From Phallus indusiatus (Eukaryota > Basidiomycota > Agaricomycetes > Phallales > Phallaceae): a stretch of DNA of 64,000 nt. The stretch covers positions 1,054,001 through 1,118,000 of the forward strand of contig JAQFWX010000008.1 of NCBI GenBank assembly GCA_027605045.1. Direction: 5' to 3'. This document shows positions 11,324-23,413 of the stretch, one piece after another. The notes below the pieces were generated by a model. It ran no database searches, was not told the DNA's origin, and saw only the letters and a list, made by a program, of their open reading frames with translations. Every line of letters starts with the position of its first letter. Within the stretch, counting starts at the first letter, position 1. The position numbers and the translations under genes were made by a program.

Positions 11324-12568
11324 TTAATCTAGTATCATCCCCCCATTTATGTTGATTGTTTGGCCTAATCGCCCTTGGTTAGTCATAGATCGTTCATTAA
11401 TGAAGAAAATGATTCTCGCCTGTAACGTATTTACTTTCTTCGGATGCCAAATAAGAAACGAGACCCGAAACGTCCTCTACAGTTCCCGCTTTTCCTAAAG
11501 GAATTTGCTCAAGTAGCTATTATACAGAGGGGGTAGAAGTCAAATGCGTTCTCAACAGTGAAAAAAACATAGCATACCTTTTTCTCCCAAATTCCCTCTG
11601 TATCACCCAATTTCTCGAAAATACTACGGGCGCCTTGTACTGAAGCTCTTGATAAGAACGAATTCATTACAACAGAGAATTACTGAATGGACATACACAT
11701 AGGAGTGTCTATCGGACCAGGGGCGTATGCATTTACTGTGATACCGTAAGGACCCCATTCCTGAGCTTGGAAGAAATAATTAGGCTGCGTATATTAGGTT
11801 GTTTGAGTCGATCGGGACTAACCTGCTGTTTGTACAAGTGCTCGAACAAGGAATTTGCTACCAGAATACAGAATCGTCCCTGGCACAGCTGAGATCTCGA
11901 TAAGCATTAAATCGATAAAGATGCCATAAACTGATAACTAACCCTTTTTCCCGTTTATAGAACACGCCCCTGTAAAAAATAACTAAATAAATCGGCGTTG
12001 TTGAGTTGTGAGCATTGTTACCTATGATGCGTCCACCTCGACCTTGCTTGATCATTTGCCTTCCAGCCTCTCTGAAAGCTATAAAAGGACCACGGGCGTT
12101 GATATTCATTAGTTCGTCCCATTGCTGTACCGTAGCTGGCAAGAGATATGTATGTAAGTCCAGGATCACAATGGTCCAAGAATAAAAACTGCGAACTGTC
12201 CAAAATAAAGCTATGAATGGACACTGCGGCATTAGCCACGAACTAAATATAGGCTATTGGTAATCGTATGCAGGTTCAGACATCACAGCACTGACCACGT
12301 CTAAAGAACCTAATTTCTCAACGGTTATGTCAACGAGACTTTTGATAAAGTCTTCCTCCGAAGCATCTCCAGACACGCTTAATCCTTTCTGTCCGATGCT
12401 TTCAATCTCGTGGACTACATCCTGCAACTCCTTAGATTTTGACGGAATATCGTTGACAGCGACGTGGAGTCCATCACGTGCGAGTCGAAGGGCGATACCT
12501 CTTCCAATTCCCTGTGCTGCACCGGTGACGATGGCTACACGTTGGCTACCAGACTGTGTCAAAGACAT
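11324..12568 (-). CDS. Short-chain dehydrogenase/reductase (classical SDR)
   Basis: Nine exons on the minus strand: 12568-12296, 12242-12197, 12135-12022, 11969-11943, 11888-11823, 11765-11697, 11639-11578, 11516-11420, 11364-11324, giving 264 residues. The Rossmann motif is TGAAQGIGRG near the N-terminus, followed by VANAAV (NAG-like box), the active-site tyrosine and lysine in YSGSK, and the C-terminal signature YVTGQTININGG. The last intron uses a GC donor (gcgaga...TTAG); only this splice gives the family C-terminus, while read-through stops early. Expected role: NAD(P)-dependent oxidation or reduction of an alcohol or ketone. It lies on the same strand as the P450 and terpene synthase that follow upstream, which suggests a shared pathway. 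Confidence 0.88.
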
Positions 12569-12848
12569 GTTATGGATATTTTTCTGAAAGGACCCGGCCT
12601 TATAAGGGTATCTATCTATTCTAAATCAAGTCCAGGGCGGTTAGGCTCTGCTGGAAGCATCCCGGTGGGAAGGAAATTAATAAGGTTTTAGGCCACTGGC
12701 CATTTGACATCATTCAGAGTCTGAGGCGTTACTCCACAATCAGATTTTCAATAATTTCAGTTAACATGGTACCAAAACAATACATTTCATCAGAATTTGC
12801 AATTCTATGGCTTTCCCACAGACTCCACACTATATCAATATCATATCG

Positions 12849-15140
12849 CTACCAATTCCCGAGCGAAGCACGTAGCTTCTTCATGTATTCCTTATCCTCG
12901 GGCTCCAGATCCATCTCATAAGCGGAGAGTATGCTAAGTTGATCTCTCAGGTGATTATCTATCACTGTAACCTTTTCTTGTGATCTCGGAATGATCCTGA
13001 CATCAAATTTGTCTGGGGTAAGAATGAAACTTTCTGAGAACGCGTTCAGGTCCATTTCTGCTTCCTTTCCGGACGCAGTCAAGGGCGGCTTAAAGGTGAA
13101 AGCCCAGAGGAAGTTGGCAACGCTGGGAACACATCAGTACGTGTGAACAGGCCATTAGCTTATTCTCAAAAGTCAGACTGGGACCTACTTAATTTCCTAT
13201 TCGTTGCAATTAATTTCCGATGCCTAATAAAGTAGGATGTAGAATGACTTACCAGTCCAGCCTTTCCCGTATAAATTCCTGGACAGACGCGGCGACCACC
13301 ACCAAAAACTAAGTTTTCCCTACGTGCTGGGTCATCGACAATGTCGAGACGAACACCATGAGGATGTTTGATGAATCGTTCTGGATTGTATTTCTCCGGT
13401 TCTTCATAATACTCTGGATTGTGGAATAATGCCCCTGAAACTTGTCTGAGCTTCGCGAGAGATCCAATTTTCGTGTGAAACTTACACAGATTGGTAAATA
13501 TGGTGGTACCCTTGGGAATAACATAATTCTCGAACTAAATATACCGAATAAGTGCCCGCACACTGGTGAAAAACTCAAGTTGATTCGCTTACGGGGACAT
13601 CTTCTGCGCATGCATGGGGCAAGGCAAGAGGTCCAACGGGACGAAATCGCATAAACTTGATTGATGACAGTAATAAGCCTCGGTGAAAAGTAGATTATAT
13701 CTCGCGAAGACTTACTTCTTCCACAATTGCTTTCACCCAGGTTAGACTTTCAAGATCACTCCAGTCCGGGATTCGGTCAGAACCAACGACAGAGTCCAAT
13801 TCTTGCTGTGCTTTGGCCTGCACCTCAGGATGAGCCGCGAGGACGAGTACAATACCCTGCAATATTGCAGAGGATGTGTCCGAGCCTTCGAGCAAAGTGC
13901 CACCTAGGTGTCTTGGTACGCAAATCAGTTGAGTTTTCTCCATATCTGAGTAGCATATAAACTATTACAACTTACAAAACCATCTCATCCGTCAAATCCC
14001 AATCGCGTTGATTTTTAATGACCTCTTCCATAAAAGTATTGTTGTTGTCTCCGCGGGACATTCTGCGTTTAACTATGTTCAATAGATAGCCAAAAATCTC
14101 CTCTTGACGATTTTTGAGGTCATGAGCGTCCCGTTTCCATTTTGCGAAATAGGCAGGTACGACCTTGAGAATGGGGAACAGATCCACGGGCGGTGCCTTT
14201 CCTACGTCCATGCAATTCAAAAAATCTCTTTCCATTTTTGCAAAATCCTTGACTATTTTCGAGGTGGATTGTGGCTCACGGTGCCCATATATCATACCCT
14301 TCGATAATACATGATCAAAACGCCTTTGGTATCACAAGGAAAAAATTACCATAAAAAAGGAGGTTATATATCTATTGATGTCCTCATAAAAATTCTTGAA
14401 GGAATCAGATAAACATCCATAATCGGAAAGATTGTAGAATATTAGACTTACTTCCGGTTGATGGGTCATTTCCCATAGCAATTGTGCTGCTTCTGCACGC
14501 TGGTAGGGTTTGAACGAGTCAACACTTTCGGGACGAAGCATGTGCACAGCGGCCTTGCGCATGACTCTCCAGGTTTCTCCCGCTATGTAGATAAATTTTT
14601 ATTTTTCTACAGAATGTAACAAGAGAAAGCGTGCCATACCATATTGTCCACTTCCGATGTTTAGGTTGTTAGGGATAACCATGTCCGCGATAATACTTGC
14701 AGGACGATTACAAGTAGCCGCACCGCGCTTGTCAATCAGTTCTTTAACCATAGTGGGACTATTGATGACGACAATAGTCATATGGAGAACTTGAACGGAT
14801 ATTATATCGCCATATTCGCGAGCTTTGAAAGAAAGTAAAAGCAGCGATCAGCAACCCAAACAAGTTGTCACGGTAGATGTCAGATCTATGAAAAATTGAA
14901 AGTCCTGTTTTATTACTTACCCCACTCTGTCAACTTCAGATGAAGTCGCGTTCTGGGGAATTGCAAGAGATTTCCTAAGAAAGGCGACGTTGGTGGTCCA
15001 GGGGGCAGAGTCTTGTCCCGGCAACTAGCATCATACGCTGAGTAAAGTTTCGTGGCGAGATAAGCAAAAATTAAAGCATATGAGCTCTTGAGTACGAGCG
15101 GACTTGGTGTCAGAGTTACGGGGAGTGTTAACATTGTCAT
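12849..15140 (-). CDS. Cytochrome P450 monooxygenase B
   Basis: Starts at ATG 15140 with a short anchor and the proline hinge LPPGPPTSPFLG. Further exons give the C-helix W-R-x-x-R (ETWRVMRK), the I-helix region GTLLEGSDTSS, ExxR within EEFMRFRP, the ERF region (YNPERF) and the heme loop FGGGRRVCPG. Introns resolve in phase up to the heme exon. The last junction (about 13,245 to 13,125) does not: the strong donor after the heme exon is phase 0, while the last exon (VANFLWAF...) needs phase 2. Either a weak donor adds about 20 residues or there is a one-base frameshift. The family differs from P450 A and C. Position next to the terpene synthase suggests a role in oxidising its product. Confidence 0.82.
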
Positions 15141-15880
15141 GCTCGCTGTTTGTCGTATTCACGTTAGAAGAACAATAGCGGTTTCCGAGTCCCCCAATTA
15201 TCTCAACCTAATATAATGATATAAATTCGGCATCTTTTACCTTTTTGAATTATTAGCCTAATTAATCCATTTTCTCGCTAAACCTGGGAATAAGAAGAAC
15301 AGCAGCATGGGAGCGACCTGGTGGTATTAAGAACGAAGTAAAAGGCACATATCTCCGGGGCGCCCATCAAAACCAGAGATTCGGCGCTGGAAAGACAGTC
15401 CTTAATTGGGGCCGGGGTGGCGAGTCCGGATATGAGTGAAGATTTAACACATTAGAAGTCGATTTAGCCAAGTTTCTTATCTCATATTTTATTTCAAACG
15501 TGAAAAAAAACACCCTATACAGTATCTGACACAACGCGCAGTCATGCCAGAGTAAATTCAATGGAGAACTTGTATTCAGTACTCAAAATATGGAAAGTAA
15601 AAAAATAAGATATTAAAAATATCTAATATTTTACGAATGTTAGGGCATTATTTGATTTACGGGTCCAACGACGACCCGGACAATACTCACACATTAGGAA
15701 TTGATCTAGCACCGCCGTTTTATTTCAAACGTGCAATGCAAAAATATCTCATGTTTTATTTGCATATGTAGTTGATGTAGAGGCTCCTCTTATTTTACGA
15801 ATTCTCCGAAACGTGAAATACATCGCATCATGAATATCAGTTTATACTACATAACTGTTTCGGGTAACCTGCTTCACGCA
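15141..15880. other. Intergenic, terpene synthase 3' side to P450 B 5' side
   Basis: About 740 nt without a recognisable gene. Two imperfect copies of a short block containing TTTATTTCAAACGTG occur near 15,490 and 15,720; they may be a small duplicated regulatory or repeat segment. Confidence 0.4.
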
Positions 15881-17033
15881 CTAGTTGGCACTACTATCAT
15901 CAGAGCAATCAGAGTCCTTTGAGTCCCAGGTTGATACTCCCAATTCATCCAATCTGTATCGTTGAGGTAATGCCGTGTGAAACGAAATATATCCCCTTGA
16001 GAAATTTTGGAAAGCCTGTAAAGCTTGTTTGTCCGGGGAGAGCATTTGAACTGCTCTCTTATATGCTTTGATAGAATCTTCCATCAACGCGTATACGGCT
16101 TCGATTTTAGTTGACCCGTGCAGTGCCGCTAAAAATGAGGGACGGTTCACAGTTTCACCGTCAGACTCCTCTTTATAAAACGAGAGAAGATCGCTTAGTG
16201 CAACTATCAGCATACATTACCCTTCGTATGATAAATTTACTCCGCACTTACTTCGTGTTATTAATAAAAATCATGATTTGATGAAGAGTTTGAATAAAAT
16301 TTGGAACAGAGATTTCTCTGGGAAAGATGAACAACGTGTATGCTTCGGATGCACCAGACATAACACGAGAAAATGTGGGATATCCCACCGCGGCATTGCT
16401 CAGCTAGCAAAATCTAGTATTAGTTCGGTTTTTCATAGATCAAAGTTTACTTACCGTCATTCCTCGGGTTTCATATTCAAGTAAGAGCGCATTCACTGCG
16501 TTCAAAGTAGATGTAACCATGATATTTGCAACCACACGTTCATAGCGTTCAGAAAGTTCCAAAATAATGCCTGCGAAGCAACCTAAAACAGGGTCTGCTT
16601 GCGGCACATGCTTGAAAAAGCGTTCATTGAAGAGATGGACAACATTTATATCCTTTTGATAAACGTCGTCCAAATAAATTCCACAGGCGGTATACAGAGC
16701 AATGAGCACCCTAGCAGATGTATCTTTGAGGTGACCGTAACCTGCGGTTGCCATAAGGATACCACCTGGAAGAAAAGGAATTAAGCAGTATTGTCCTTCG
16801 GGAGCGCAACCTCGGCGAATTGACTCGTCTACGCATTCCTTATAGAAAGCGCCATCTATCTTGACGCGGTCACCGTAGGGGAGAGAGCATTCTCGCAAGA
16901 ATTTAGAGATCATATCTCGGAGATCGCTGCGCGTCTCGTCCTTGAAACAAATCGTTTAATTCATGTGCATGTTTCAATTATTAGCATTATTACTTACATC
17001 AAGTTGTGAAGGTATGTAGGCTGAATTGGTCAT
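15881..17033 (-). CDS. TRI5 (trichodiene synthase)-type sesquiterpene synthase
   Basis: Four exons, 17033-16998, 16940-16455, 16403-16252 and 16193-15881, in phase, encode 328 residues, a normal length for basidiomycete members. The aspartate-rich metal motif is YLDDVYQKD at ~120, and the second metal-binding (NSE/DTE) motif is NDLLSFYKEE, split across the last intron and restored by splicing. EGQYCLIPFLPGG and LSERYERVV also fit the TRI5 fold. Such enzymes cyclise farnesyl diphosphate to sesquiterpene hydrocarbons in the cytosol; the exact product cannot be read from sequence, and basidiomycete TRI5-like enzymes often make products other than trichodiene. It follows P450 B and the SDR on the same strand and is the best candidate for the scaffold enzyme of this region. 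Confidence 0.88.
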
Positions 17034-18150
17034 ATCTTCGTCGTTCAGCTTCAGAGATTTCAACTTGAAGATTATAGAAAATTCCAAAGGAAACTTGAAT
17101 TACTTACGTCTCTTGAAGGGTTTGGGAAGATGATAAGGACTTTATTAATAAAAATATATATCTTCTTTCCAAATTTGCACTTAATCGCCACTTTTAAATC
17201 ACAGCTCTCCAACGCGTGTTCTCTACGGAGAATAATCGCATCGCTTGTGCGTTGAAGACCGGAAATCCGGAGGGAGACACGATCCAGCGTTTATGGAGTC
17301 AGGAACTGATGGTAATTAATTTTCATCGCTGAAAATAATGTTAAATTAAATTATTAAAATAAAATTTATTATCGTTGTCTTGGATATCCAAATAAAGGAC
17401 CCCGTGATACCAAAATTGTACCCCACACTTGTGGCGTCCGTCAATCATTTTTGCTGTATTCGAATTGCCTGATAGTTTCTTGATTTGGGAAATTCCTTCA
17501 TAAATAAAACAAGGCCTTCTGCTGTCAACGCGGAAATTCACACCATCAATTTTTTTGATGTCGGGTCTCAAAGTCCACGCAGATAAAATTAAAATTTCCT
17601 GAACAACCTAATTCTATTAGATAGACGAATCGGACTGGCCAAAAATAGCGAATGTATTAGATTTCGAGTAAAACGCACGAGTTTCAGTGTCTTCAATTAT
17701 CGTCCTAGTAAAACTGTGAGAAGTACCATTCCTTCCAAAGCCAGCTTCTAGCTAAAGGCACTGACATTTTACCAACATTACCTCTGGTGTGGATTTCATT
17801 GCGCTAGAAAGTGCCCCTCTCATTGGTCTACCTGAGTCTTCTCGAGGACGCGTGTTTCGTCTCTATTGACTCCTGTCCAGGAACCAGACACCCAGTATCT
17901 AATGTATCATTGACTAGAACTACTGGTGCTCACGGTCATTTGACAAAGAGGTCACGGTCACCCGATCTTTTCACGACAATTAGCCGCGATAAGAATACAA
18001 AGAACATACGCTGGAATGCAGAGCTATGTACATGGACAACGCAATATATGTACAGACGAGATAGATAAATTGTCGGATAATAAATAACAACGCAGCGGAC
18101 CACGAGTGAAAAGAGAAACCCAAGCGAGGAAACGGCCTACTAATAAACAC
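17034..18150. other. Gene-free stretch, about 1.1 kb
   Basis: An AT-rich patch lies near 17,335-17,370. No family was recognised in the short open frames. It covers the promoter of the terpene synthase and the 3' side of the next 7TM-like gene. Confidence 0.45.
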
Positions 18151-19628
18151 TTAAACTGCGTAGTTTTCAAAAGGCTGCAATTCCACGGTACTACCACCGT
18201 TGAATTCGGACTTCGTTGGATCCAGCGTAATACTTTCTGTGCCAGCTGTTGTTGACGTGACTCCGTTGGAGCCAGAGCGATTCCAAGATGGCATGCTGAT
18301 TTTTCTTGGTGCGATCTTGAGCCATGGGTCGACTTCTTGCTTCCCACAGCTACGCCTAAACCAACCCGGACTATAATCGTCAACGGGATAAGAGCCTGAG
18401 GTACACGAGGATATGTCAGATTTGGCTGAGGGAGGAACAAATGAAACAAGGAGAATACCGAGAGCTGTCCCAACATTCCAAGCCCAACTTGTGAGAACCC
18501 ACTCAGTTGCGCTCGCCAGACACCTAGATATACAAAATCAATTACGGCAAGGAAGGCACCTGTATAAAGAGCAATTAAGGTTTAATCTGTAAAAATGTAG
18601 TTATGGAGCACGCTTTACCAGATTCCACAAGCATCCAAACAACGCCCATGTATCGCCGGCCAGCAGCGCGCGAAGTCCACCATATCTTGCCTCCAATTAG
18701 ACCGGTCAAGAGAAGTTGGGAAAGAGCTTCCAAAATAAAATCTGCCGTCACGGATTTTTCAAGGACTGCACGTGTTCCTGCGTCAAGGATTTTCGTCGGA
18801 TTAATGTAGATAAACGTCGTGGTGTAAATGTTGAGGACTGATTTTGAAATTCCGGAATTTAAATGACTCCTCGAGCGCGATTATAGACAACCCACCTCCA
18901 GTCACAATCACCATGAGGAGGGGAACCACACATACATAGGCGTTTTGGGAGAAGACGACATACAAACGCCATAACTTGGAAAAATCTGTAAGTTCTGGAT
19001 ATGAATACTAAACGAAAATGACACTAACCATAATGAGATCTCCAAAGAAATTCTATAAGGAGAGGATTTTTTAGGGTCAATAATGCTCCGCCGACATTTG
19101 AAAATGTTAATTGAACTCACATTCAAACCATAGAGAAGTTGTTGTGTCTCGGTATAGACGACGAATATGTCATTCCATTCAGCAATTAAGGCACTGGCGG
19201 TGGTGTCGACTTTCAGGAACGCATGCAGGGTTGCCGCAAGAACCATAACCATATGAGTGGTGGATATTAAAAATTGAATTGTGATTCCCCCGAGTAATAG
19301 CCTTCAAGGAGTCGAGTTGAGAGTGGAGCACGGCGTTAGAAGAGAAGCAACGGTGTCACTCACCAAGGAATCCGGTCTCCTGGCGACCGAGGCTTGAGCA
19401 AGATTCTTAGACATGCAATGAAGAAAATGATGCTTTAATTTGAGAAGCATATGACTTCAGCTCATGCTCTAACTATTATCAATGCTTCAAAAGCTTACTT
19501 CATTCCTGTTAATTTCTTCAGGTTAAATTTGAATGTTCATATACGATGAGGCTTTAATTACCATAAAACAGTGTAGTGCCCCAGAGAACCAAGGGGCCTA
19601 CTAGTTTAGCACTGAGATCGCTGGGCAT
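18151..19628 (-). CDS. 7TM-like basidiomycete membrane protein, paralogue A
   Basis: Nine exons: 19628-19562, 19505-19499, 19432-19364, 19301-19121, 19052-19029, 18974-18896, 18837-18619, 18559-18459 and a last exon from about 18,395. The lengths of exons 1-8 (67, 7, 69, 181, 24, 79, 219, 101 nt) are identical to those of paralogue B at 21.5 kb. Exon 2 is only 7 nt (GAATGAA). Seven hydrophobic segments are seen, with TETQQLLYGLN, LWRLYVVF and GKIWW as landmarks. The C-terminus is uncertain: the direct frame runs to 18,024, whereas a 38-50-nt intron or one-base shift after IIVRVGLG leads to a natural-looking hydrophilic tail ending FENYAV at 18,151. Function unknown. It is divergent from the GST gene. 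Confidence 0.75.
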
Positions 19629-20292
19629 ATCTGTCGGAAGAGCACTTCAAAAGGAAGGAGCGAAAAGATTTCAGATGAGGCGTCGGACACCCGGATGTGA
19701 TCGAATCGAGGTGGTCATGCTTTATATATCGACAACGGGAAATGACGCTGCTGAATCAAATCTGCCCACTCTCACGATGCTATTTGCTTACTAGGATAGC
19801 ATGAGAACATAGTGGCGCCTGATGAATCAACTGAAACGCCACTCTATTAACAATTGATTTGAAAACCTAAAGGAACCTTCCTGTGAGAAACGCTGGCTGT
19901 ATGTAGTATGTATGACTTGAACTTGAAATCAAAGAGATCAAGAAAAAGGTACCTTCCCAAGGACGAGGAAACCAACGTTGAATCTGTTTGGATACTCTGG
20001 AACTAGATTGATGTTCGAGCAACACTTCTATCATGTCTTCACTCACCGTAACGAGTGGGAAATTTATTCTTCATTCATGGAATTTTCGGCCGGTCGTTTC
20101 GGTCTGGTTACAAGTTGTAATTTTCGAAGCGCTCGTGACCAGCGCGCTGATGTTCTCGAGATCACACCATTACGGCGCCGACTCACCGCATGCCGGCCAG
20201 CCCGATCCGAGGTAATGCTAAAAACTTAGAATGACGCCAGGACAGTCCGTTTCAAAACCCTTTTCACTATCTGAAAGCTATCGATCTCAGAA
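19629..20292. promoter_or_regulatory. Divergent promoter interval, 7TM A and GST
   Basis: 664 nt separate the start codons of two divergent genes. Open frames in it resemble no family. It probably contains both promoters; no motif was identified. Confidence 0.35.
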
Positions 20293-21170
20293 ATGGTTTT
20301 GACTCTGTACGGAGTAAGTGCTTTAGAACATGAACTTTACAGCGAATATTGACGACACAAGAACGCTACGGCCTTCTCGACCTGCACACAACGCGTAGCT
20401 ACCATTTTAAAGGAAAAGGGTGTTCCTTTCAACTTCAAACCCATCACACCTGCGGATGTGGCTACCGACGACTATATCAACAATATGCAGCCATTCAGAC
20501 AGATCCCCGTGTTGGATGACGATGGATATCGTTTGTTCGGTATGTACAGCGTCATTGACCCGATTGTGCCCAACTGATGGGCGTTGATATGTATTCGTTT
20601 CAGAATCTCGGGCAATGGGTCGCTACATTGCTCTCAAGTACGCAGATCAGGGTACACCGGGTTTGATTCCTGACGGAAAGGACTTGCAAGAGCTCGCCAA
20701 CTTTGAAAAAGCTATGGCCATCGAAGCTTCACAGTTCATTCCCGCAGAGCTTTTGACGTACGAGATTGTCTTCAAACCGTAAGCTGTTCTCGCATCTCTT
20801 ATAAGGCAATTACCGACGGTCTTCTTTGTCTAGTTTTACTGGCGAACAAGCGAATGAAGAAACAGTGAAGCGACTAACGCAGCAGCTTAACAAAAAGTTG
20901 AATGGATATGAAACAATACTATCCAAACACAAGTACCTAGCAGGAGAGGTGTGTTATTCAGGATATCATAGGTGGATAAAAAGCTGATCAAACAACTCAA
21001 AGCGCCTCACTCTTGCGGATCTATTCCATCTGCCGTATGTGCACAAACTCCAGAGTCAGGTTGCACCAGGTATCATGACTTCTCCTGATCGTCCAAATGT
21101 GGAACGTTGGTACAAGGATATTAGTTCTCGCGAAAGTTGGATAAGCGTCAAAGATGGACTCAACGTGTAA
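20293..21170 (+). CDS. Glutathione S-transferase (phi-like fungal type)
   Basis: Five exons, 20293-20313, 20362-20539, 20604-20778, 20834-20948 and 21003-21170, give 218 residues, all junctions in phase. The N-terminal thioredoxin fold begins MVLTLYG and has STCTQRV at the active-site turn, the cis-proline QIPVLDDDG and the glutathione-binding ESRAMGRYIA. The C-terminal helical domain includes YLAGE-RLTLADLFHLPY. This is a complete cytosolic GST of the phi-like class common in fungi. Proposed role: conjugation or detoxification of reactive pathway intermediates, or in some pathways catalysis of a thiol addition. Its position between 7TM A and 7TM B, and an eroded copy of its last exon at 6.8 kb, show that this block was duplicated. 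Confidence 0.9.
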
Positions 21171-21450
21171 ATTTAATTTCCCGTGATCAATGTCTCGAAA
21201 AATAACTTGTGTTCTGTATGTTCTTAATCCCAAATTGTATGTTCTCGAGTTCTAGATTGTATGCCACTGTTCTCAACTTCTGTTTTTCGTTCCTATTTTC
21301 CTTTTTCGGAAGTTTTTCGGAGTCACATATCGTCTTCCTTCCAATAAGCCTATAAAGGCCTATAAAGAACTGTTGATGATTATTTGTATTTTCTGGTTAA
21401 AGGTCCGACTTCGGATCGTCTTCAGGTTCATCGAGCTTGAATGAACGCGT

Positions 21451-21464
21451 GGAGTATATAACAC
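21451..21464 (+). promoter_or_regulatory. TATA-like element of 7TM paralogue B
   Basis: GAGTATATAACACG lies about 50-60 nt before the ATG at 21511. The same TATATAACACG core is preserved in the decayed copy near 7,220, which supports a functional core promoter in the ancestor. Confidence 0.45.
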
Positions 21465-21510
21465 GTTGATCTCTAGTAAGGTATATTCTTAAGCTATCTT
21501 CAGTTCAATC

Positions 21511-22947
21511 ATGACCAGCGATCTTGCTACACCTGTAGTGGCTATTTCAACCCTTTGGGCAGCCACTTTTCTGTATGGTACGTCAACACTCATTGTAAAA
21601 TGCAAATATCATCGCTTAGCTTTCTTTTTCCCAAGGTATCAAGTACGTTTTCCCATCGCTCTCAGTACTGCCCGATCAAAATCAGGCGTGAATAACAACG
21701 CTACGTTACTAGCTTCCTACTCTTTGGTATTTTCGTTCGATTAGCCATCAAATGCTTCAATTCAGCCCGTCCATTACCATGGTAAGGCATTTATACTACA
21801 CACTTTGTTGATCGACTTTGCAATATATTTACATGCAATCACATCATCATCAAAGGATCTTACTGAGCGGAATTGTATTGCAATTCGCCTTATCGAGTGT
21901 TCATATTTCTATGGTCCTGGCTGCCGGTGTGCGAGCGTTTTTGAGAACTCAGACAACTGCGGCAGATTTGATATCAAATTGGTTGTCCATCTTTGACGTA
22001 TTCACAGAGACTCAGCAACTGGTATATGGCATCAATGTGAAGTTATCTTTTCTTCTTTTGAACATGATTGACTGACATATTTTCCTTGCCCTGAATAAAA
22101 ATCAGAATTTTGTGGGAGATTTAATCCTGGTATGTCATGAGCGGATATTTTTGAGCCATGGAATGCTTAGTATCATGGTTCTAGGTTTGGAGGTTATATG
22201 TCGTGTATTCCGGCAACCTGTATGCGGTCATCCTACCCTTATTGCTTGCTTTAGCTGCTGGAGGTCGGTAGTGGCAGCCCACCCCAACAACCTGATTTTT
22301 TACTGACAATTTATATCCAGGTTGCACCATCTATAGCTCCGCTGCAATCTTTGTCATTGCCAAGGAGATTCAAGCATCTGGAACGAGAGCGACCTTGGGA
22401 CAATTTGTGTCCGCAGCGTTTTCTCTGACAGCTTCGACTCAAATCATTGTCACGTTATTGATAGCCAGCAAGATCTGGGGGACTCCTGACCGATTCTCGG
22501 GTAACACGACGAACCTTGTGCGAATCTTCGTTGAATCTGGTGCGGTGTGATCCTCTCGATATTTTGAAATCGCTTAACTCTTCGTTCTTTTCTTTTTCTG
22601 ATAGCGGCTTTGATGGCGATAGCAGATATAATTTACTTAGCCGTGTGGAGGAGCGCTTTAAGCGGGATATCACAACTCCTTCTGGGAATTCTGGGCCAGC
22701 TTTGTGTAAGGCTCCAACGCTCCTCGCCCCCATTTGCTTATATTGAATTCATTCATAGGCAATTGTTCCCCTTGGAATAGCAATTAGAATTGGACTTGGT
22801 TTGACACCAGCGGCCAATCCAACCAGACTAGATCTTATCAACGGCGATAAAATCATCTCAACTGAGACAGGAAGCAGTCATGAGTATCTAAGTCAGCGCC
22901 ACATCGAAGAAAAGAACTCATCCCAATCTGGAGAGAAGCTTGTTTAG
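21511..22947 (+). CDS. 7TM-like basidiomycete membrane protein, paralogue B
   Basis: Nine exons: 21511-21577, 21636-21642, 21713-21781, 21856-22036, 22106-22129, 22185-22263, 22321-22539, 22605-22705, 22759-22947, giving 311 residues, all in phase. Exon 2 is a 7-nt micro-exon (GTATCAA); skipping it puts a stop in the next exon. Hydrophobic segments alternate with the landmarks TETQQLVYGIN, GDLILVWRLYVVY and IASKIWG, and a hydrophilic C-tail follows RIGLGLT. It is a close paralogue of the gene at 18.2-19.6 kb with the same exon plan. Family is uncharacterised. It lies head-to-tail between the GST and P450 C; a role in sensing or moving a metabolite is possible but not shown. Confidence 0.82.
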
Positions 22948-23413
22948 AAGAACGGCTGTTTAGTTCGGCCGCCCAAAGCCACAAAACGGAACTTCGGCGC
23001 GTCTTCTCCCATACTATGCACAGTTTATTTTTAAATTTGAGAAAATTGAATATCATCGTATTTTCTTCTTGATCTTTTGATCTCAAGCCGGCTTGAACCA
23101 GGACCCCTGACAATTACTTAGCTTTGAAACAAAACTACACCATCTGCCATGGCATGAGCGCAAAATCGGCCTTCATAGCCCGAAACAGACCGGCATTGAG
23201 GGTTCCAGAGCACCTTTGGAGGCCCGAGAACGGCTCCGGCCTCAATGCTAATTGCCAGGGGTCCTCGAGCTTACTGGTCCTCTTGAGCCACGAAGAAGAT
23301 TACGTGTGAGCACGTGCCTTTGAAGATGCTGTGACAACTGGTGCGAATGCAACCTTCATTCTGACGGTGGCGTCCGCGTACTGACTGTGCTACCCTCTAT
23401 CCCAACTTGCACA
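22948..23413. other. Intergenic, 7TM B to P450 C
   Basis: About 465 nt with no recognised gene. A weak tRNA B-box-like GGTTCAAGCC on the minus strand near 23,090 was examined and not accepted as a tRNA. Confidence 0.4.

Noticed and set aside
11420..11516. SDR ending by read-through at GENHFLH then stop
   Set aside because: Splicing with a GC donor gives the conserved YVTGQTININGG ending, which fits the family far better.
19978..20229. 83-codon plus-strand frame upstream of the GST
   Set aside because: No family resemblance, no splice partner, and it lies in the divergent promoter interval.
23050..23150. Possible tRNA on the minus strand (GGTTCAAGCC B-box-like, TGGTGTAG A-box-like)
   Set aside because: The T-stem pairs poorly and no acceptor stem or anticodon arm could be drawn; it may be chance or an eroded SINE.
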